From Paenibacillus caseinilyticus (GTDB taxonomy: Bacteria; Bacillota; Bacilli; Paenibacillales; NBRC-103111): a stretch of DNA of 64,000 nt. The stretch is taken from assembly GCF_027533645.1 (NCBI RefSeq), contig NZ_JAQAGY010000003.1, forward strand, positions 1 to 64,000. Direction: 5' to 3'. This document shows, piece by piece, positions 28,127-39,376 of the stretch. Numbering within the stretch: position 1 is the first letter of the stretch; each line of letters begins with the position of its first letter. The position numbers and the translations under genes were made by a program. The notes below the pieces were generated by a model that had not been told where the DNA came from, made no database searches, and saw only the letters and a program-made list of their open reading frames with translations.

Positions 28127-29704
28127 TTATTTGCTTTCGACCAGCTTCTTGTATTCGTCGAGCTGTCTCTGTACCTCAGCCATTACCTTATCGTACCCCG
28201 CTGCTTTGAGCTTGCTGCGGAGCTCCTCCACCGCCTTCACCGGATCTCCCGCTTTGCCGTAGGCAATGGCCGGACCCATCTGGGAAGTAACCTGCGACAT
28301 CGCCGTCAGCTGCGAGTCAATCTTCGACTTGTCGAGCACGAACCGGCCGTACGGGTAAGGCTTCTTGATCCCGTCATATTTCTTGTAGACCTCTGTGATG
28401 CCGGACCAGGTCGTCGCGCTCGGAATCTCGAAGCGGTCCACCCGGCCGCCCCAGAAGTTCGACGAGAAACTGTCACGCGTCGCATCGTAGCCTTCCGGCT
28501 GGGCACGCTTGCCGTCCTTAATGACGTACTGCACCCCTTCGATGCCGTAGTTCATCAGGTAATACACTTCCTTGTTCTGGCGGATGAGCTCATAGGCCAT
28601 CAGGGCGCGTTCCGGATGCTTGCTCTTCGCCCCGACCGCGGTAGCGCCGTGAGTAATCGGCTGCGAAATCAGGTTATTGCGCGTATCGGACCAGGCGAAC
28701 ATCTGCAGCTCGGAGCCCGGCTGCTTCGTATCCATCTCCACGCGCAGCCCGCTGAACGTCTGGGTGTGGTGCTGGTCCGCGCCCGTTTGGCCGGCCTTCA
28801 GCTCATCCCTCACGTTGCCCTTGTAGTTCAGCACGTCCTCCCGCCAGTAGCCCCGGTCCGCCCAATCTTTCATCATCTTCGCGTAGTCCACGAAGGTATC
28901 GTCGAAGATCGGGCTGTGCGCGGTGTATCTTTCGTCGTACGATTTGCCCCATACCACAGGGAAATAGCCTGTCGGCACCGCCAATTCGATCGCATCCGTC
29001 TTGGATTGAATGAAGCCTTTGGCATGCTCGCCGTTCGTTCCGTTGGAATCCCATGGAATGACATCCGGCTTTTTGTCCTTGATGCCCTGGAAATACTTGC
29101 CCAAGGTTTCAAAATCTTTGATCGGCTCCGTAATCCCGAACTCCTTGGCCCAATCCCCACGGTAGAAGAACCCGTGATTGACCCACTGGGTATAACTGTT
29201 CTCCGGGATCATATAGATCTTATCCTTGTACTTCGTTTGATCCCATTCCTCCGGTTTGATTTCCTTCCATGTCTCCGGCGCATACTTGGGCAGCAGCTGA
29301 TCGAGCGGCAGGAAGGCGCCCTTCTGCGCGTTCGGCCAAGCATCCAGCCAGTCTGTAGCCGTCGTGATCAGATCCACGGGCTCGCCGGAAGCCAGCAGGA
29401 GATTGTATTTGGTCTGCCAGTCGGCCCACTCTACCCATTTGAGCTCCAGCTTGGCATTGATCTTGTCCTTCATGATGGCATTGATCTTCTCCAGCACCTT
29501 CTCGACCTGGCCGTTCTTCGGTTTATCGCCAAGCATGACGTAGGTAATCGTCTCGAACTTCGAGGTGTCGGACCCGTTATCCGCTGCCCCCCCGGTGCCC
29601 GGTGCCGCCTTGCCGGAATCGGAGCCGCCGCCTCCGGAACAAGCCGTCAGGCTGACTGCCATCACTGCCGCAAGCAGAGTTTTGCCGATGGTTCTAGTTA
29701 CCAT
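28127..29704 (-). CDS. Extracellular solute-binding lipoprotein (oligosaccharide ABC)
   Basis: A 525-residue lipoprotein with lipobox LTAC (Cys22) followed by a Gly/Ser linker. The mature region is a large family 1 binding protein of the LplA type: TITYVMLGDKPKNGQVE-like N-terminus, WVEWADWQTKYNLLLASGEP, GFFYRGDWAKEFGI and a C-terminal helix rich in Lys. It should capture an oligosaccharide for the two permeases encoded just upstream. It lies in the order permease-permease-binding protein-GH35-GH43, with 119 nt to the preceding permease gene. The matching ATPase is not in the window, as is usual for this class, which shares a genome-wide MsmK-type ATPase. Confidence 0.93.
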   Translation of the reverse strand: MVTRTIGKTLLAAVMAVSLTACSGGGGSDSGKAAPGTGGAADNGSDTSKFETITYVMLGDKPKNGQVEKVLEKINAIMKDKINAKLELKWVEWADWQTKYNLLLASGEPVDLITTATDWLDAWPNAQKGAFLPLDQLLPKYAPETWKEIKPEEWDQTKYKDKIYMIPENSYTQWVNHGFFYRGDWAKEFGITEPIKDFETLGKYFQGIKDKKPDVIPWDSNGTNGEHAKGFIQSKTDAIELAVPTGYFPVVWGKSYDERYTAHSPIFDDTFVDYAKMMKDWADRGYWREDVLNYKGNVRDELKAGQTGADQHHTQTFSGLRVEMDTKQPGSELQMFAWSDTRNNLISQPITHGATAVGAKSKHPERALMAYELIRQNKEVYYLMNYGIEGVQYVIKDGKRAQPEGYDATRDSFSSNFWGGRVDRFEIPSATTWSGITEVYKKYDGIKKPYPYGRFVLDKSKIDSQLTAMSQVTSQMGPAIAYGKAGDPVKAVEELRSKLKAAGYDKVMAEVQRQLDEYKKLVESK

Positions 29705-29823
29705 GTTATTGCCTCCCCTTTGATATCGAGCTTGTGGATACAGGTGCTTGGCGAAACCGCTGCCCTCCCGGATGGGACCAGGACATGCGGATCGTTTATG
29801 TTTCAGCAGGCGCGGATATTCTT

Positions 29824-30729
29824 TTATCCTTTTACCGCCCCTACCGTGATGCCCTGGATGAAATACCGCTGAACGAACGGGTAGAACAGGATCACCGGCC
29901 CCGTAGCGACTACGGCCGTAGCCATCTTCATGGACTCCAGAGGCACATCCCGGAGAGGCACGTTGGAAGCAGCGGCGGAATTGCGTATGAAGTCCGCCGA
30001 GGTGACCACATTGTACAGGAACAGCTGCAGCGGCCTGTACTTCATATCCGGGGATAAGAACAGCATGGAGTTATACCATTCGTTCCAATACCCCAGGGCG
30101 ATGAACAATCCGATCGTAGCGAGAGCCGGAGTCGACATCGGCAGAATCAAGCGCGTGAAGATGGTAAAATCGCCGGCCCCGTCGATCTTCGCCGATTCCG
30201 TAATCGCATGGGGGATCGATTGGGTGAAGCTCTTCATCATGATGATCAGGAAAGGGCTCAGCAGTCCCGGCAGCAGGACGGCAAGGTAATTGTCCTTGAG
30301 GTGCATATACTGGGTGATGAGCAGATAGAAAGGAACGATGCCCCCGGAGAACAGGGTCGTGAAGTAGATGAAGAAGGAGATCTTGTTCCGGAAGTGAAAG
30401 TCGGGCCTCTGCAGCGCATACCCTGTCATCGCGACCAGGAACAAACCTGCCGCCGTTCCGACCACCGTAATGCCCAGGGTGACGATATACGATCCGATGA
30501 TGAGGTCCGGATTCTCGAAGACGATCTTATAAGCGTAGGTGCTGAATTCATTGGGCCACAGATTGAATCCGTTCTTGATGATGGAGGCTTCCGAGGTAAG
30601 CGAGGTGGCCACGATCAGCACGAAGGGGAGCAGACAGCATACCGCCAGCAGGGCGATAAGCACATAGGAGATGACCCGGATGATCAGGGATGAACGGTCC
30701 GTATGCCTGACATTCATGGAAGCTTGCAC
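29824..30729 (-). CDS. Carbohydrate ABC transporter permease (LplC/YtcP type)
   Basis: A 301-residue permease with six hydrophobic segments; the start is a GTG spaced 7 nt from GGAGG. The cytoplasmic EAA loop reads ITESAKIDGAGDFTIFTRLI, and the protein ends in the typical FVQRYFIQGITVGAVKG. It pairs with the LplB-type permease encoded 14 nt upstream to form a heterodimeric channel of the CUT1 class for oligosaccharides. Neighbouring glycosidases suggest pectin-derived substrates. Confidence 0.94.
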   Translation of the reverse strand: MQASMNVRHTDRSSLIIRVISYVLIALLAVCCLLPFVLIVATSLTSEASIIKNGFNLWPNEFSTYAYKIVFENPDLIIGSYIVTLGITVVGTAAGLFLVAMTGYALQRPDFHFRNKISFFIYFTTLFSGGIVPFYLLITQYMHLKDNYLAVLLPGLLSPFLIIMMKSFTQSIPHAITESAKIDGAGDFTIFTRLILPMSTPALATIGLFIALGYWNEWYNSMLFLSPDMKYRPLQLFLYNVVTSADFIRNSAAASNVPLRDVPLESMKMATAVVATGPVILFYPFVQRYFIQGITVGAVKG

Positions 30730-30743
30730 GGCTGAACCTCCTT

Positions 30744-31715
30744 TTAGAATAAGGAATTATCGGGCGAGAACTTCTTCACCAGCCAGTTGGCGGTCAGCAC
30801 GAAGGCGAAGCCGAACAAGGACTGGTACAAGCTTACGGCACTGCCCATGGAGAAGTTGAAATTGTTCATCAAGGAGCGGAAGACGAAGGTCTCGATAATA
30901 TCCGTCGTGCTGTACAGCATGGTGTTATTGGCCCCGACGAGGTTATAGAACAAGCCGAAGTTGCCTCTAAGCACTCCGCCCAGGGAGAACAGCAGCAGGA
31001 TAATGAAGGTCGGCTTCAGCCACGGGAGAATGATGTACCGGATCCGCTGAAAGCCGTTCGCCCCGTCGATCTCCGCCGCTTCCACGATCTCGGAGTCGAG
31101 TCCCATGATGGCGGCAAAATACACGATGGAACCGTATCCTGTGGACTGCCACAGATAGGTAAGAATGATGATGTAAGGCCAAATGCCCGGGTTCGAGTAG
31201 GTCTTGAGCGGTTCCATCCCGACCGACTTCAGCATGCTGTTGAGCAGACCGTAGTCATAGCTCAATATGTTATAAGCGATCAGACCGATCAGGACCGCCG
31301 AAATAAAATGAGGAAGAAACATAAGGGTCTGGGAAACCTTCTTGAAATATTTGTTCCGCAGCTCATTAAGCATGATGGCCACGAAGATCTGAAGGCCGTT
31401 CCCGAGCAGGATAAAGGCGAGATTGTAGGCCACGGTATTGAAGGTTAGCCTCCACAGGTCCCCCGACGAAACCAGAAACTTGAAATTGTCGAGGCCGATG
31501 AATTCACTGCCGAAGATGCCTTCGGAATAATTGTAGTTAATGAATGCCAGATACAGGCCCGGCATCGGCAGATAGGAGAACAGAATGAAGAACAGGATGG
31601 CCGGTACGCACATGATGAGCAGCGTCCGGTTATTCCGCAGCTTCCTCCAAAATGAGAATTGATTCTGTCTGGTCAGAGCGGGCGGCACCGACTGCTCCGC
31701 AAACGCACGATTCAT
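30744..31715 (-). CDS. Carbohydrate ABC transporter permease (LplB type)
   Basis: A 323-residue permease with an N-terminal cytoplasmic tail, LPMPGLYLAFINYNYSEG after the first helix, about six membrane segments and the EAA loop EAAEIDGANGFQRIRYI. The end NWLVKKFSPDNSLF is typical of LplB. GGGGGAA precedes the ATG. It is the first gene of the transport operon; two cre/LacI-like palindromes lie 27-55 nt upstream of its start codon, where they would overlap the promoter. Confidence 0.94.
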   Translation of the reverse strand: MNRAFAEQSVPPALTRQNQFSFWRKLRNNRTLLIMCVPAILFFILFSYLPMPGLYLAFINYNYSEGIFGSEFIGLDNFKFLVSSGDLWRLTFNTVAYNLAFILLGNGLQIFVAIMLNELRNKYFKKVSQTLMFLPHFISAVLIGLIAYNILSYDYGLLNSMLKSVGMEPLKTYSNPGIWPYIIILTYLWQSTGYGSIVYFAAIMGLDSEIVEAAEIDGANGFQRIRYIILPWLKPTFIILLLFSLGGVLRGNFGLFYNLVGANNTMLYSTTDIIETFVFRSLMNNFNFSMGSAVSLYQSLFGFAFVLTANWLVKKFSPDNSLF

Positions 31716-31741
31716 TAGGTTTCCCCCTTCGACATAATTTT

Positions 31742-31755
31742 TGAAACCGATTTCA
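31742..31755. promoter_or_regulatory. cre/LacI-type operator 1
   Basis: TGAAACCGATTTCA is a near-perfect palindrome with a central CG and fits the CcpA cre consensus TGWAANCGNTNWCA at every position. It lies 27 nt upstream of the permease start codon. Confidence 0.7.
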
Positions 31756-31769
31756 TGAAATGGGTTTCA
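31756..31769. promoter_or_regulatory. cre/LacI-type operator 2
   Basis: TGAAATGGGTTTCA abuts operator 1 directly and differs from the cre consensus only in the central C. Two adjacent sites suggest cooperative binding, or two different binding proteins. Confidence 0.55.
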
Positions 31770-31898
31770 TAATCCATAAAAAAAGAGATGGTCTATCGTT
31801 ATGGGCACGAAATTCCGCTGCTATCACCGCCTGCATCAAAAGGTATCGGAAAACTGCGACTGCGTTGGAACCAGTCCATCTGAAATACGGACCTATAA

Positions 31899-31912
31899 TG
31901 AAAGGGGTTTCA
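31899..31912. promoter_or_regulatory. cre/LacI-type operator 3
   Basis: TGAAAGGGGTTTCA repeats the operator 2 pattern about 140 nt further upstream of the permease gene. Confidence 0.5.
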
Positions 31913-31960
31913 TTGGAGTAAATTTTACCCTCGCCCCCCTCATATTGTCAAGAGGCTTAT

Positions 31961-31974
31961 TGAAACCGCTTTTA
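31961..31974. promoter_or_regulatory. cre/LacI-type operator 4
   Basis: TGAAACCGCTTTTA fits the consensus except for one base in the right arm. The distance from operator 1 is about 220 nt, compatible with DNA looping. Confidence 0.5.
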
Positions 31975-32087
31975 TGAAAATTTAAAGGGACCCACGCAGC
32001 AGCTTGGCCTGCTCTACCATCGATTACTACGAACTATTCTATAGGATCAACTGCCTCTCGGCCCATCCTTGGGAACAGAAAAGAAGA

Positions 32088-32113
32088 CAGGCGCACGCTG
32101 TCCGGGACGCCTG
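32088..32113 (-). terminator. Probable terminator after GH105 gene
   Basis: Minus-strand hairpin CAGGCG...CGCCTG with a loop of about 14 nt, followed by TCTTCTTTTCT. It lies about 30 nt beyond the GH105 stop and would separate it from the transporter genes. Confidence 0.5.
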
Positions 32114-32144
32114 CCTGCCTCTCACCGTTATCGATTGGTCAACC

Positions 32145-33308
32145 TCAGGATGCAGCCTCATCCGCGCACGCTTCACGATCCTTGACCCGGGACCGCTCCG
32201 GATTCCGAAGCTGCTTGATTTCGTTGTACGCCATGAGCAGCGGCGCCACGCCGTGGCCGTTATTGTCCACGATCTTCTCGCCATGAAGATAATAATCCAC
32301 GCTGCCGTCCCGGACGACTCCAGTATCGGGATGGGTGCCGAGCCCCGCGCTCCGGCAGATCCCGCCGAGCAGCACTTCACCCTCCTCCTCCCGCAAGTAA
32401 CGGCTGACCGTACCGTCGAATGCCTTCTTCCCCTGCACGCCGTATTCACCCGGCAAACAACCGAGGCGCACCCCTTTGAGGATCGCGTAAGCCATCATCA
32501 GCGTGCCGCTGCTCTCGAGATAGTTATCCGGGTGATCGGCCCGGTCGACCACCTGATACCACATCCCTTCGCTGTGCTGATGCGGCAGCATGCCGTCTAC
32601 GGTTTCCTGCAGGAGCTGCTGCAGGAATCGGGCGTCGGCCTCCTCGCCCTCCAGCAGCTCCAGCACGTCCACGAGGGCCATCACATACCAGCCGACCGCA
32701 CGCCCCCATACATTCGGAGACTGGCCGGTGTCCGGGTCGCTCCAGAACATCTGCCTGCTCTCATCGTAGGCATGGCTGTACAGCTTCTTCTTGTCGTTAT
32801 AAATATTCTTCCGGACGCCCCTGAACTGGGCGAGCGTGTCGGAGTAATCTTTACTCTCGGCATATTGCTTCGTATATTGAACATAGAACGGCTGCCCCAT
32901 ATACAGCCCGTCTAACCATACTTGATACGGGTAATTGGACTTGTGCCAGAATGCCCTCGAGTCCGTTCTGGGATATTCCGACAGTTGCCGGTACAGCAGG
33001 TCCATCACCCGCTTATATTTGGGATCCCGCTCCCGCTCGTATAAGGGGAACAGAACGCAAGCCATTCGAAGCTGATCGATATTGTAATAACCGGGATCAA
33101 TAGCGGGAATATTCCCCTGCTCATCATACAGCCCATCGATGAATTCCTTGGCGAACCGATAGTCGTCTTCACTGCCGGTCTGCGCCCAGCTGTCCAGATA
33201 CGCCTTCAGAATGCAGCTTTCGATATAGTGCCACCGGACGGAATACCACTTCGGCTGCGCCCTGTACTGCATCTTCAACTTTTCCACCCTAGGGTATGCC
33301 ACTGCCAC
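32145..33308 (-). CDS. Glycoside hydrolase family 105, unsaturated rhamnogalacturonyl hydrolase-like
   Basis: A 387-residue cytoplasmic protein of the GH88/GH105 alpha/alpha-barrel class. The core motifs are NIDQLRMACVLFPLY (76-90), SNYPYQVWLDGLYMGQPFY (124-142) with a candidate catalytic Asp133, and NVWGRAVGWYVMALVDVL. These enzymes remove the unsaturated uronic acid left at the non-reducing end by pectate or rhamnogalacturonan lyases. The annotated start is a GTG and a second GTG lies 6 nt later; neither has a well-spaced ribosome binding site, so the start is uncertain. It lies between an AraC regulator and a sugar ABC operon, all on one strand, as in YteR-type loci. Confidence 0.9.
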   Translation of the reverse strand: MAVAYPRVEKLKMQYRAQPKWYSVRWHYIESCILKAYLDSWAQTGSEDDYRFAKEFIDGLYDEQGNIPAIDPGYYNIDQLRMACVLFPLYERERDPKYKRVMDLLYRQLSEYPRTDSRAFWHKSNYPYQVWLDGLYMGQPFYVQYTKQYAESKDYSDTLAQFRGVRKNIYNDKKKLYSHAYDESRQMFWSDPDTGQSPNVWGRAVGWYVMALVDVLELLEGEEADARFLQQLLQETVDGMLPHQHSEGMWYQVVDRADHPDNYLESSGTLMMAYAILKGVRLGCLPGEYGVQGKKAFDGTVSRYLREEEGEVLLGGICRSAGLGTHPDTGVVRDGSVDYYLHGEKIVDNNGHGVAPLLMAYNEIKQLRNPERSRVKDREACADEAAS

Positions 33309-33372
33309 TGGATATTCGCTTCCCTTCCGCTTGTATTCACTTGTGTATGCTGACGACGTGTGCTCGCTCAGG

Positions 33373-35646
33373 TTATCCGTTCGGGCGGCTGTCCCGGTAC
33401 TGCCCTGGGGTCATGCCGGTCAGCTTTCGGAATGTGCGGATAAAGCCCGTCGAATTCGTATAATTGAGACGCCCGGCGATTTCGGTAATCTTGAGGTCCG
33501 TGTTCTCCAGCCACGACTTCGCCATCTTCATCCGGTAGTCCGTCAGATAGTCGATGAACGTGACACCGATCTCCTTCTTGAACACGCGGCTTACATAAAC
33601 AGGGTGGTACTGGAGCCGCTCGGCGCATGCTTCCAGCGTAATGTCCCGGTCGTACTCTTCGTGGATGAGCTGAACCATCTCATGGGCGATGTTGATATAT
33701 TGGTTATCAACGCGTTCCTTCATATAAGCAAGCGTTGGCGGCAGAAACTCCTGCTTGAACCAGTCCCTGATCTCCGCCACGGTGTGCAGCTTGACGAACC
33801 GGTTCAGAATCGATTGGTTGCGCACGAGACTGTGCACCGAACCCTCCTGCTCGTTCACCAGCCGGCCTACCCGGTTGATGAGCTGAAGCATGACCAGCTG
33901 AAAATCATTGAAGCCGATTTCTTTCTCCATGAGCATCTCGATATAACGGTCCAATTGGGTTTCCGTAGAGACGGTATCGCCGGTTTTCATCGCGTGAATG
34001 ACAGCATCCTCAAAATGCTCCAAGGGCACAAACGCGTTATCCCGCTGTCCAGAGCCCAGTTTCATATCCTCATAATGCAGGATGATGTCGTTACCGAGAC
34101 GGATTCTTCGTTTCAACGCCTCCAAGGCCTCCATGTACGCATGGTTCGCGCCTGTATACCGGGTGAAGCTCCGGCTGATGCCGATGCTGACTTTCAGTTG
34201 CAGCAGTTCGAATACTTTTATTTTGATCAAAGCGGCGGTCTCATAAAAGAGGGCTTTGCACGCATCCGGGTCATCGGAATCGCTGATCAAGATCGAGATC
34301 TGGGACTGGTCCAGGAGCAGGTGGCCCAGCATTCGCGAAGAAGGAATGAGCTCGCCAACCATGTTATGGATGGCGAACAGCAGGAGCTCCTTATCGTTCT
34401 CCGTAAACCGGGTTTCATGAAGCGAGTCGATTTGCAGGGTCAGCACCCCCATCGATTTTCCTTTTTCCGCGAATCCGTACGATTCACTCTTGTAGGTAAA
34501 TTCACTTTCAGTCATCTGCCCCATGAGCAGCTTTAGCAGAAAAAACTCCTTCATCTGCCCCCGCTGGCCCTGAAGCTGGCTCTGCAGCTGCTTGCGCGTA
34601 CTAAAGAGCGAATTGAACCGGTCTTCGATATAGGCGAACTCATCCTGCTTCCGGGGTCCCCCCGCCTCGCCGCTGTATCGTTCCATCATGATCAGCAGAC
34701 GGCGGAACGGAGAGTACATCCGCCTGGATCCATAGTAAGCGCCGGCCGCAATAATAACAAAAATGACCAGGCAGGCGTTGAGCGTAATGACGGCAATTTT
34801 CCTCGATTCCTTCGTTATCGATTCGATCGAGTTGATGGATGTATACGTCCACTGGTTATAAGGAGATACCCGGTAATTCACCGCCATGCCATCCATTTCG
34901 AAATAACCTCCGGTATCCGTAAGCGTTTTCAAGTGCAGTAAAGCCTTGTCCGTCAGATTCACCGAGCCCGGATTCGTCAGGAACGGCAGCCCTTCGCGGT
35001 TCAGCACAACCATGTTGCCCCACTGCTCGTTCGGCGTCATATCGCTCTCCAGCTTCTGAACATCCATGTCGATGATGAGCAGCGCTCTCGGTTGGCTCGA
35101 GGGCGCGATCATGGGCAGCTTGACGACCATACGGACGGATTCCCGTTCAGGAACTCCCTCCTCCATGCTCCCGCCCTTCCTCCCGGTGCCGCCGGCCAGC
35201 CAATACAGATTTGGGGGATTATTGCTGTACTTCCTCAGCACCTCCGGGTCCAGATAATCCCGCACCCCCGTGAAGCCGAGATTGCTGATCATCCAGTCAT
35301 GCTCCAGGTTCACCAGGTGCGTATCCGCTACACCGGACAGCGAGTGGAGATTATACAAGCCCTTGGCCAGACTTGTGATCGTAACGAAATCGTCAGGCGT
35401 CAACTCATCATACAAATGATCGGTGACCAGAGAGGAATTCAAATATTGGACGGCACCCATCTCCACATTCTTCAATACTTGCTCGATTCTCATCTGATTC
35501 TGAAGCAGCATATGCGTATTGCCTTCGTTAACCTTCTTCTCGGTATCCTTGGAGGCGATATAGTAAGAAATCATCCCAATGGAAATGACCGGTGCAGCGA
35601 CTAACAATAAGGTGAACACGACCAATCGATACAAGTATCTGGGCAA
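33373..35646 (-). CDS. Membrane-bound AraC-family regulator (YesS type)
   Basis: A 757-residue transmembrane regulator. The first membrane helix (about 7-28) is followed by an extracellular sensor and a second helix (about 285-307, ending YYGSRRMYSPFRRL). A cytoplasmic linker leads to a C-terminal AraC domain (about 655-750: DITLEACAERLQYHPVYVSR, LNYTNSTGFIRTFRKLTG). It is encoded 64 nt upstream of the GH105 gene and is the natural activator of this pectin-type locus, sensing an extracellular sugar. It belongs to the same class as the regulator at 8128-10452, but the sensor domains differ in sequence. Confidence 0.92.
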   Translation of the reverse strand: MPRYLYRLVVFTLLLVAAPVISIGMISYYIASKDTEKKVNEGNTHMLLQNQMRIEQVLKNVEMGAVQYLNSSLVTDHLYDELTPDDFVTITSLAKGLYNLHSLSGVADTHLVNLEHDWMISNLGFTGVRDYLDPEVLRKYSNNPPNLYWLAGGTGRKGGSMEEGVPERESVRMVVKLPMIAPSSQPRALLIIDMDVQKLESDMTPNEQWGNMVVLNREGLPFLTNPGSVNLTDKALLHLKTLTDTGGYFEMDGMAVNYRVSPYNQWTYTSINSIESITKESRKIAVITLNACLVIFVIIAAGAYYGSRRMYSPFRRLLIMMERYSGEAGGPRKQDEFAYIEDRFNSLFSTRKQLQSQLQGQRGQMKEFFLLKLLMGQMTESEFTYKSESYGFAEKGKSMGVLTLQIDSLHETRFTENDKELLLFAIHNMVGELIPSSRMLGHLLLDQSQISILISDSDDPDACKALFYETAALIKIKVFELLQLKVSIGISRSFTRYTGANHAYMEALEALKRRIRLGNDIILHYEDMKLGSGQRDNAFVPLEHFEDAVIHAMKTGDTVSTETQLDRYIEMLMEKEIGFNDFQLVMLQLINRVGRLVNEQEGSVHSLVRNQSILNRFVKLHTVAEIRDWFKQEFLPPTLAYMKERVDNQYINIAHEMVQLIHEEYDRDITLEACAERLQYHPVYVSRVFKKEIGVTFIDYLTDYRMKMAKSWLENTDLKITEIAGRLNYTNSTGFIRTFRKLTGMTPGQYRDSRPNG

Positions 35647-35708
35647 TGGATAACCTCCTCCCCTCTGACTTCATGCGGATCATCGAATGCGGATCATCCA
35701 AACAAAGG

Positions 35709-35742
35709 AACCGGGAAGGACCGAAACAGGGGCTCCCCGGTT
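35709..35742 (-). terminator. Terminator of the sugar-acid operon
   Basis: AACCGGG pairs with CCCGGTT in the minus strand, followed by CCTTTGTTTGG. It lies 27 nt after the enolase-superfamily gene and before the AraC regulator gene. Confidence 0.6.
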
Positions 35743-35768
35743 ATCATTATATCAAATCGTTCGAAAGA

Positions 35769-37864
<2,096 letters not shown>

Positions 37865-37905
37865 TCCCCATCCCTGCCCTTCTCCAGAATTCTGCCGGCA
37901 TATCC

Positions 37906-39363
37906 TTAAGGTGTCACAACCACGGTCTTGACCTGCGTAAAAAATTCAATGGCCGCTCTTCCCTGCTCCCGGGAATAGGAGCTCGACAGCTTCATGCCGC
38001 CGAACGGCGCCTGCGGCTCCACACCCGCTGTCTCCCCGTTGATCTTGATCAAGCCCGCTTCGATCCCGTTCACAAAGCGGTGGATGCTCTTCTGGCTCTG
38101 GGTGAATAGAGCCGCTGCGAGGCCGTACCGGACCTGGTTGGCGAGCCCGATCGCATGCTCCAGATCGTCCGCTTCCAGAATGACCAGCACCGGGCCGAAG
38201 ATTTCCTCCTGTGCGAGCAGGCTGTCCGGGTCCACTCCATCCAAGATCGTCGGCTCGATATAATAGCCCTTCCCGAAGTCTCCTTCCGTTCTCGCACTGC
38301 CCCCGGCCAGCAGCCTTGCCCCTTCCCGGATCCCCTGCTGCACCATGCCAAGGATGCTGTCATACTGGCGCTTCGAGATCACCGGGCCGAGATAGCAATC
38401 GCCCTCCCGCGGATCGGACAGCTTGATGCGCTGGGCACGTTCGACAAGCAGGGCCGTAAGCTCCGCCTTGACCGATTTCTCCACGATCACGCGGCTGGTG
38501 GCCGTGCACTTCTGGCCTGCCGAGCGCATGGCCGCGCTGATGATCGTGTCCGCCGCCCTGCCGAGATCCGCATCGGCCAGCACAACGCTGGCATTCTTCC
38601 CGCCCATCTCCAGCTGAACCTTGGCGTGGCGGGCCGAAGCCGCCTGTGCCACCGTCTTCCCTACCGCGTCCGAGCCGGTGAAGGAGATGCCGGTAATGCC
38701 CGGATGCTCCAGCATGCGCTGCCCGACGACGGAGCCCGAACCGCTCACCAGCTGCACGGTCCCGCTCGGCAGCCCGCTTTCTTCGAGCAGCTTCATCAGA
38801 TACGATGCGGTGATCGTTGCATGCTCCGCCGGCTTCCAGATCACGGTGTTGCCGAAGATGAGCGCCGGCGCCATCTTCCAGACCGGGATGGCTGCCGGGA
38901 AGTTCCACGGTGTAATCAGACCGACAACCCCTAGCGGCACACGGGTGGTATACAGATGGGATACGCCGTCGGTCGCCGGCAGCACTTCCCCGATGCTGCG
39001 GAGCCCTTCTCCCGCATAGTAACGCAGCAGCACCACCGCCCGGTTGACTTCGCCTCGGGCCTCGCCGATCGGCTTCCCCATCTCCAGGGTCAGCAGATCC
39101 GCAAGCGCCTCCGCATGCTCTTCGACCTTCTGCGCAGCCTTGAACAGATACGCCCCCCTCTCCGCGCCCGAAAGGCCGGCCCATCCGGGAAGCGCGCGCC
39201 CCGCGGCCTGAACCGCCAGGTCGACATCCGCCGCGGTCAGCTGCAAGCTGCGTCCTACGAGAATCCCGCTGTCCAGCGGACTGTAATGCTCCTTCAATAC
39301 ACGGCCCTCGGGGTCTACCCAGCCCCCATCCACAAATGCGGTTCGTTCGATCATCGTTGTCAT
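37906..39363 (-). CDS. Aldehyde dehydrogenase, probable 2-oxoglutarate semialdehyde dehydrogenase
   Basis: I favour the ATG at 39363 because GGAGG is 9 nt upstream; the ATG at 39372 abuts that site. The 485-residue product is a complete NAD(P)-dependent aldehyde dehydrogenase: PWNFPAAIPVWKMAPAL for cofactor binding, the catalytic Glu in LEMGGKNA, and the nucleophilic Cys in GQKCTATSR. The end segment EPQAPFGGMKLSSSYSREQG is typical of the succinate/2-oxoglutarate semialdehyde group. Placement next to a DHDPS-family enzyme supports oxidation of 2-oxoglutarate semialdehyde to 2-oxoglutarate. The gap to the upstream binding-protein gene is only 13 nt. Confidence 0.92.
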   Translation of the reverse strand: MTTMIERTAFVDGGWVDPEGRVLKEHYSPLDSGILVGRSLQLTAADVDLAVQAAGRALPGWAGLSGAERGAYLFKAAQKVEEHAEALADLLTLEMGKPIGEARGEVNRAVVLLRYYAGEGLRSIGEVLPATDGVSHLYTTRVPLGVVGLITPWNFPAAIPVWKMAPALIFGNTVIWKPAEHATITASYLMKLLEESGLPSGTVQLVSGSGSVVGQRMLEHPGITGISFTGSDAVGKTVAQAASARHAKVQLEMGGKNASVVLADADLGRAADTIISAAMRSAGQKCTATSRVIVEKSVKAELTALLVERAQRIKLSDPREGDCYLGPVISKRQYDSILGMVQQGIREGARLLAGGSARTEGDFGKGYYIEPTILDGVDPDSLLAQEEIFGPVLVILEADDLEHAIGLANQVRYGLAAALFTQSQKSIHRFVNGIEAGLIKINGETAGVEPQAPFGGMKLSSSYSREQGRAAIEFFTQVKTVVVTP

Positions 39364-39376
39364 TCGATTCATCCTC

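Larger units (their letters stand above)
31716..32144. other. Regulatory intergenic region upstream of the lplB-type gene
   Basis: No gene. This stretch holds four related palindromes listed separately, the likely promoter of the transport operon on its left, and a hairpin downstream of the GH105 gene on its right. Confidence 0.7.
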
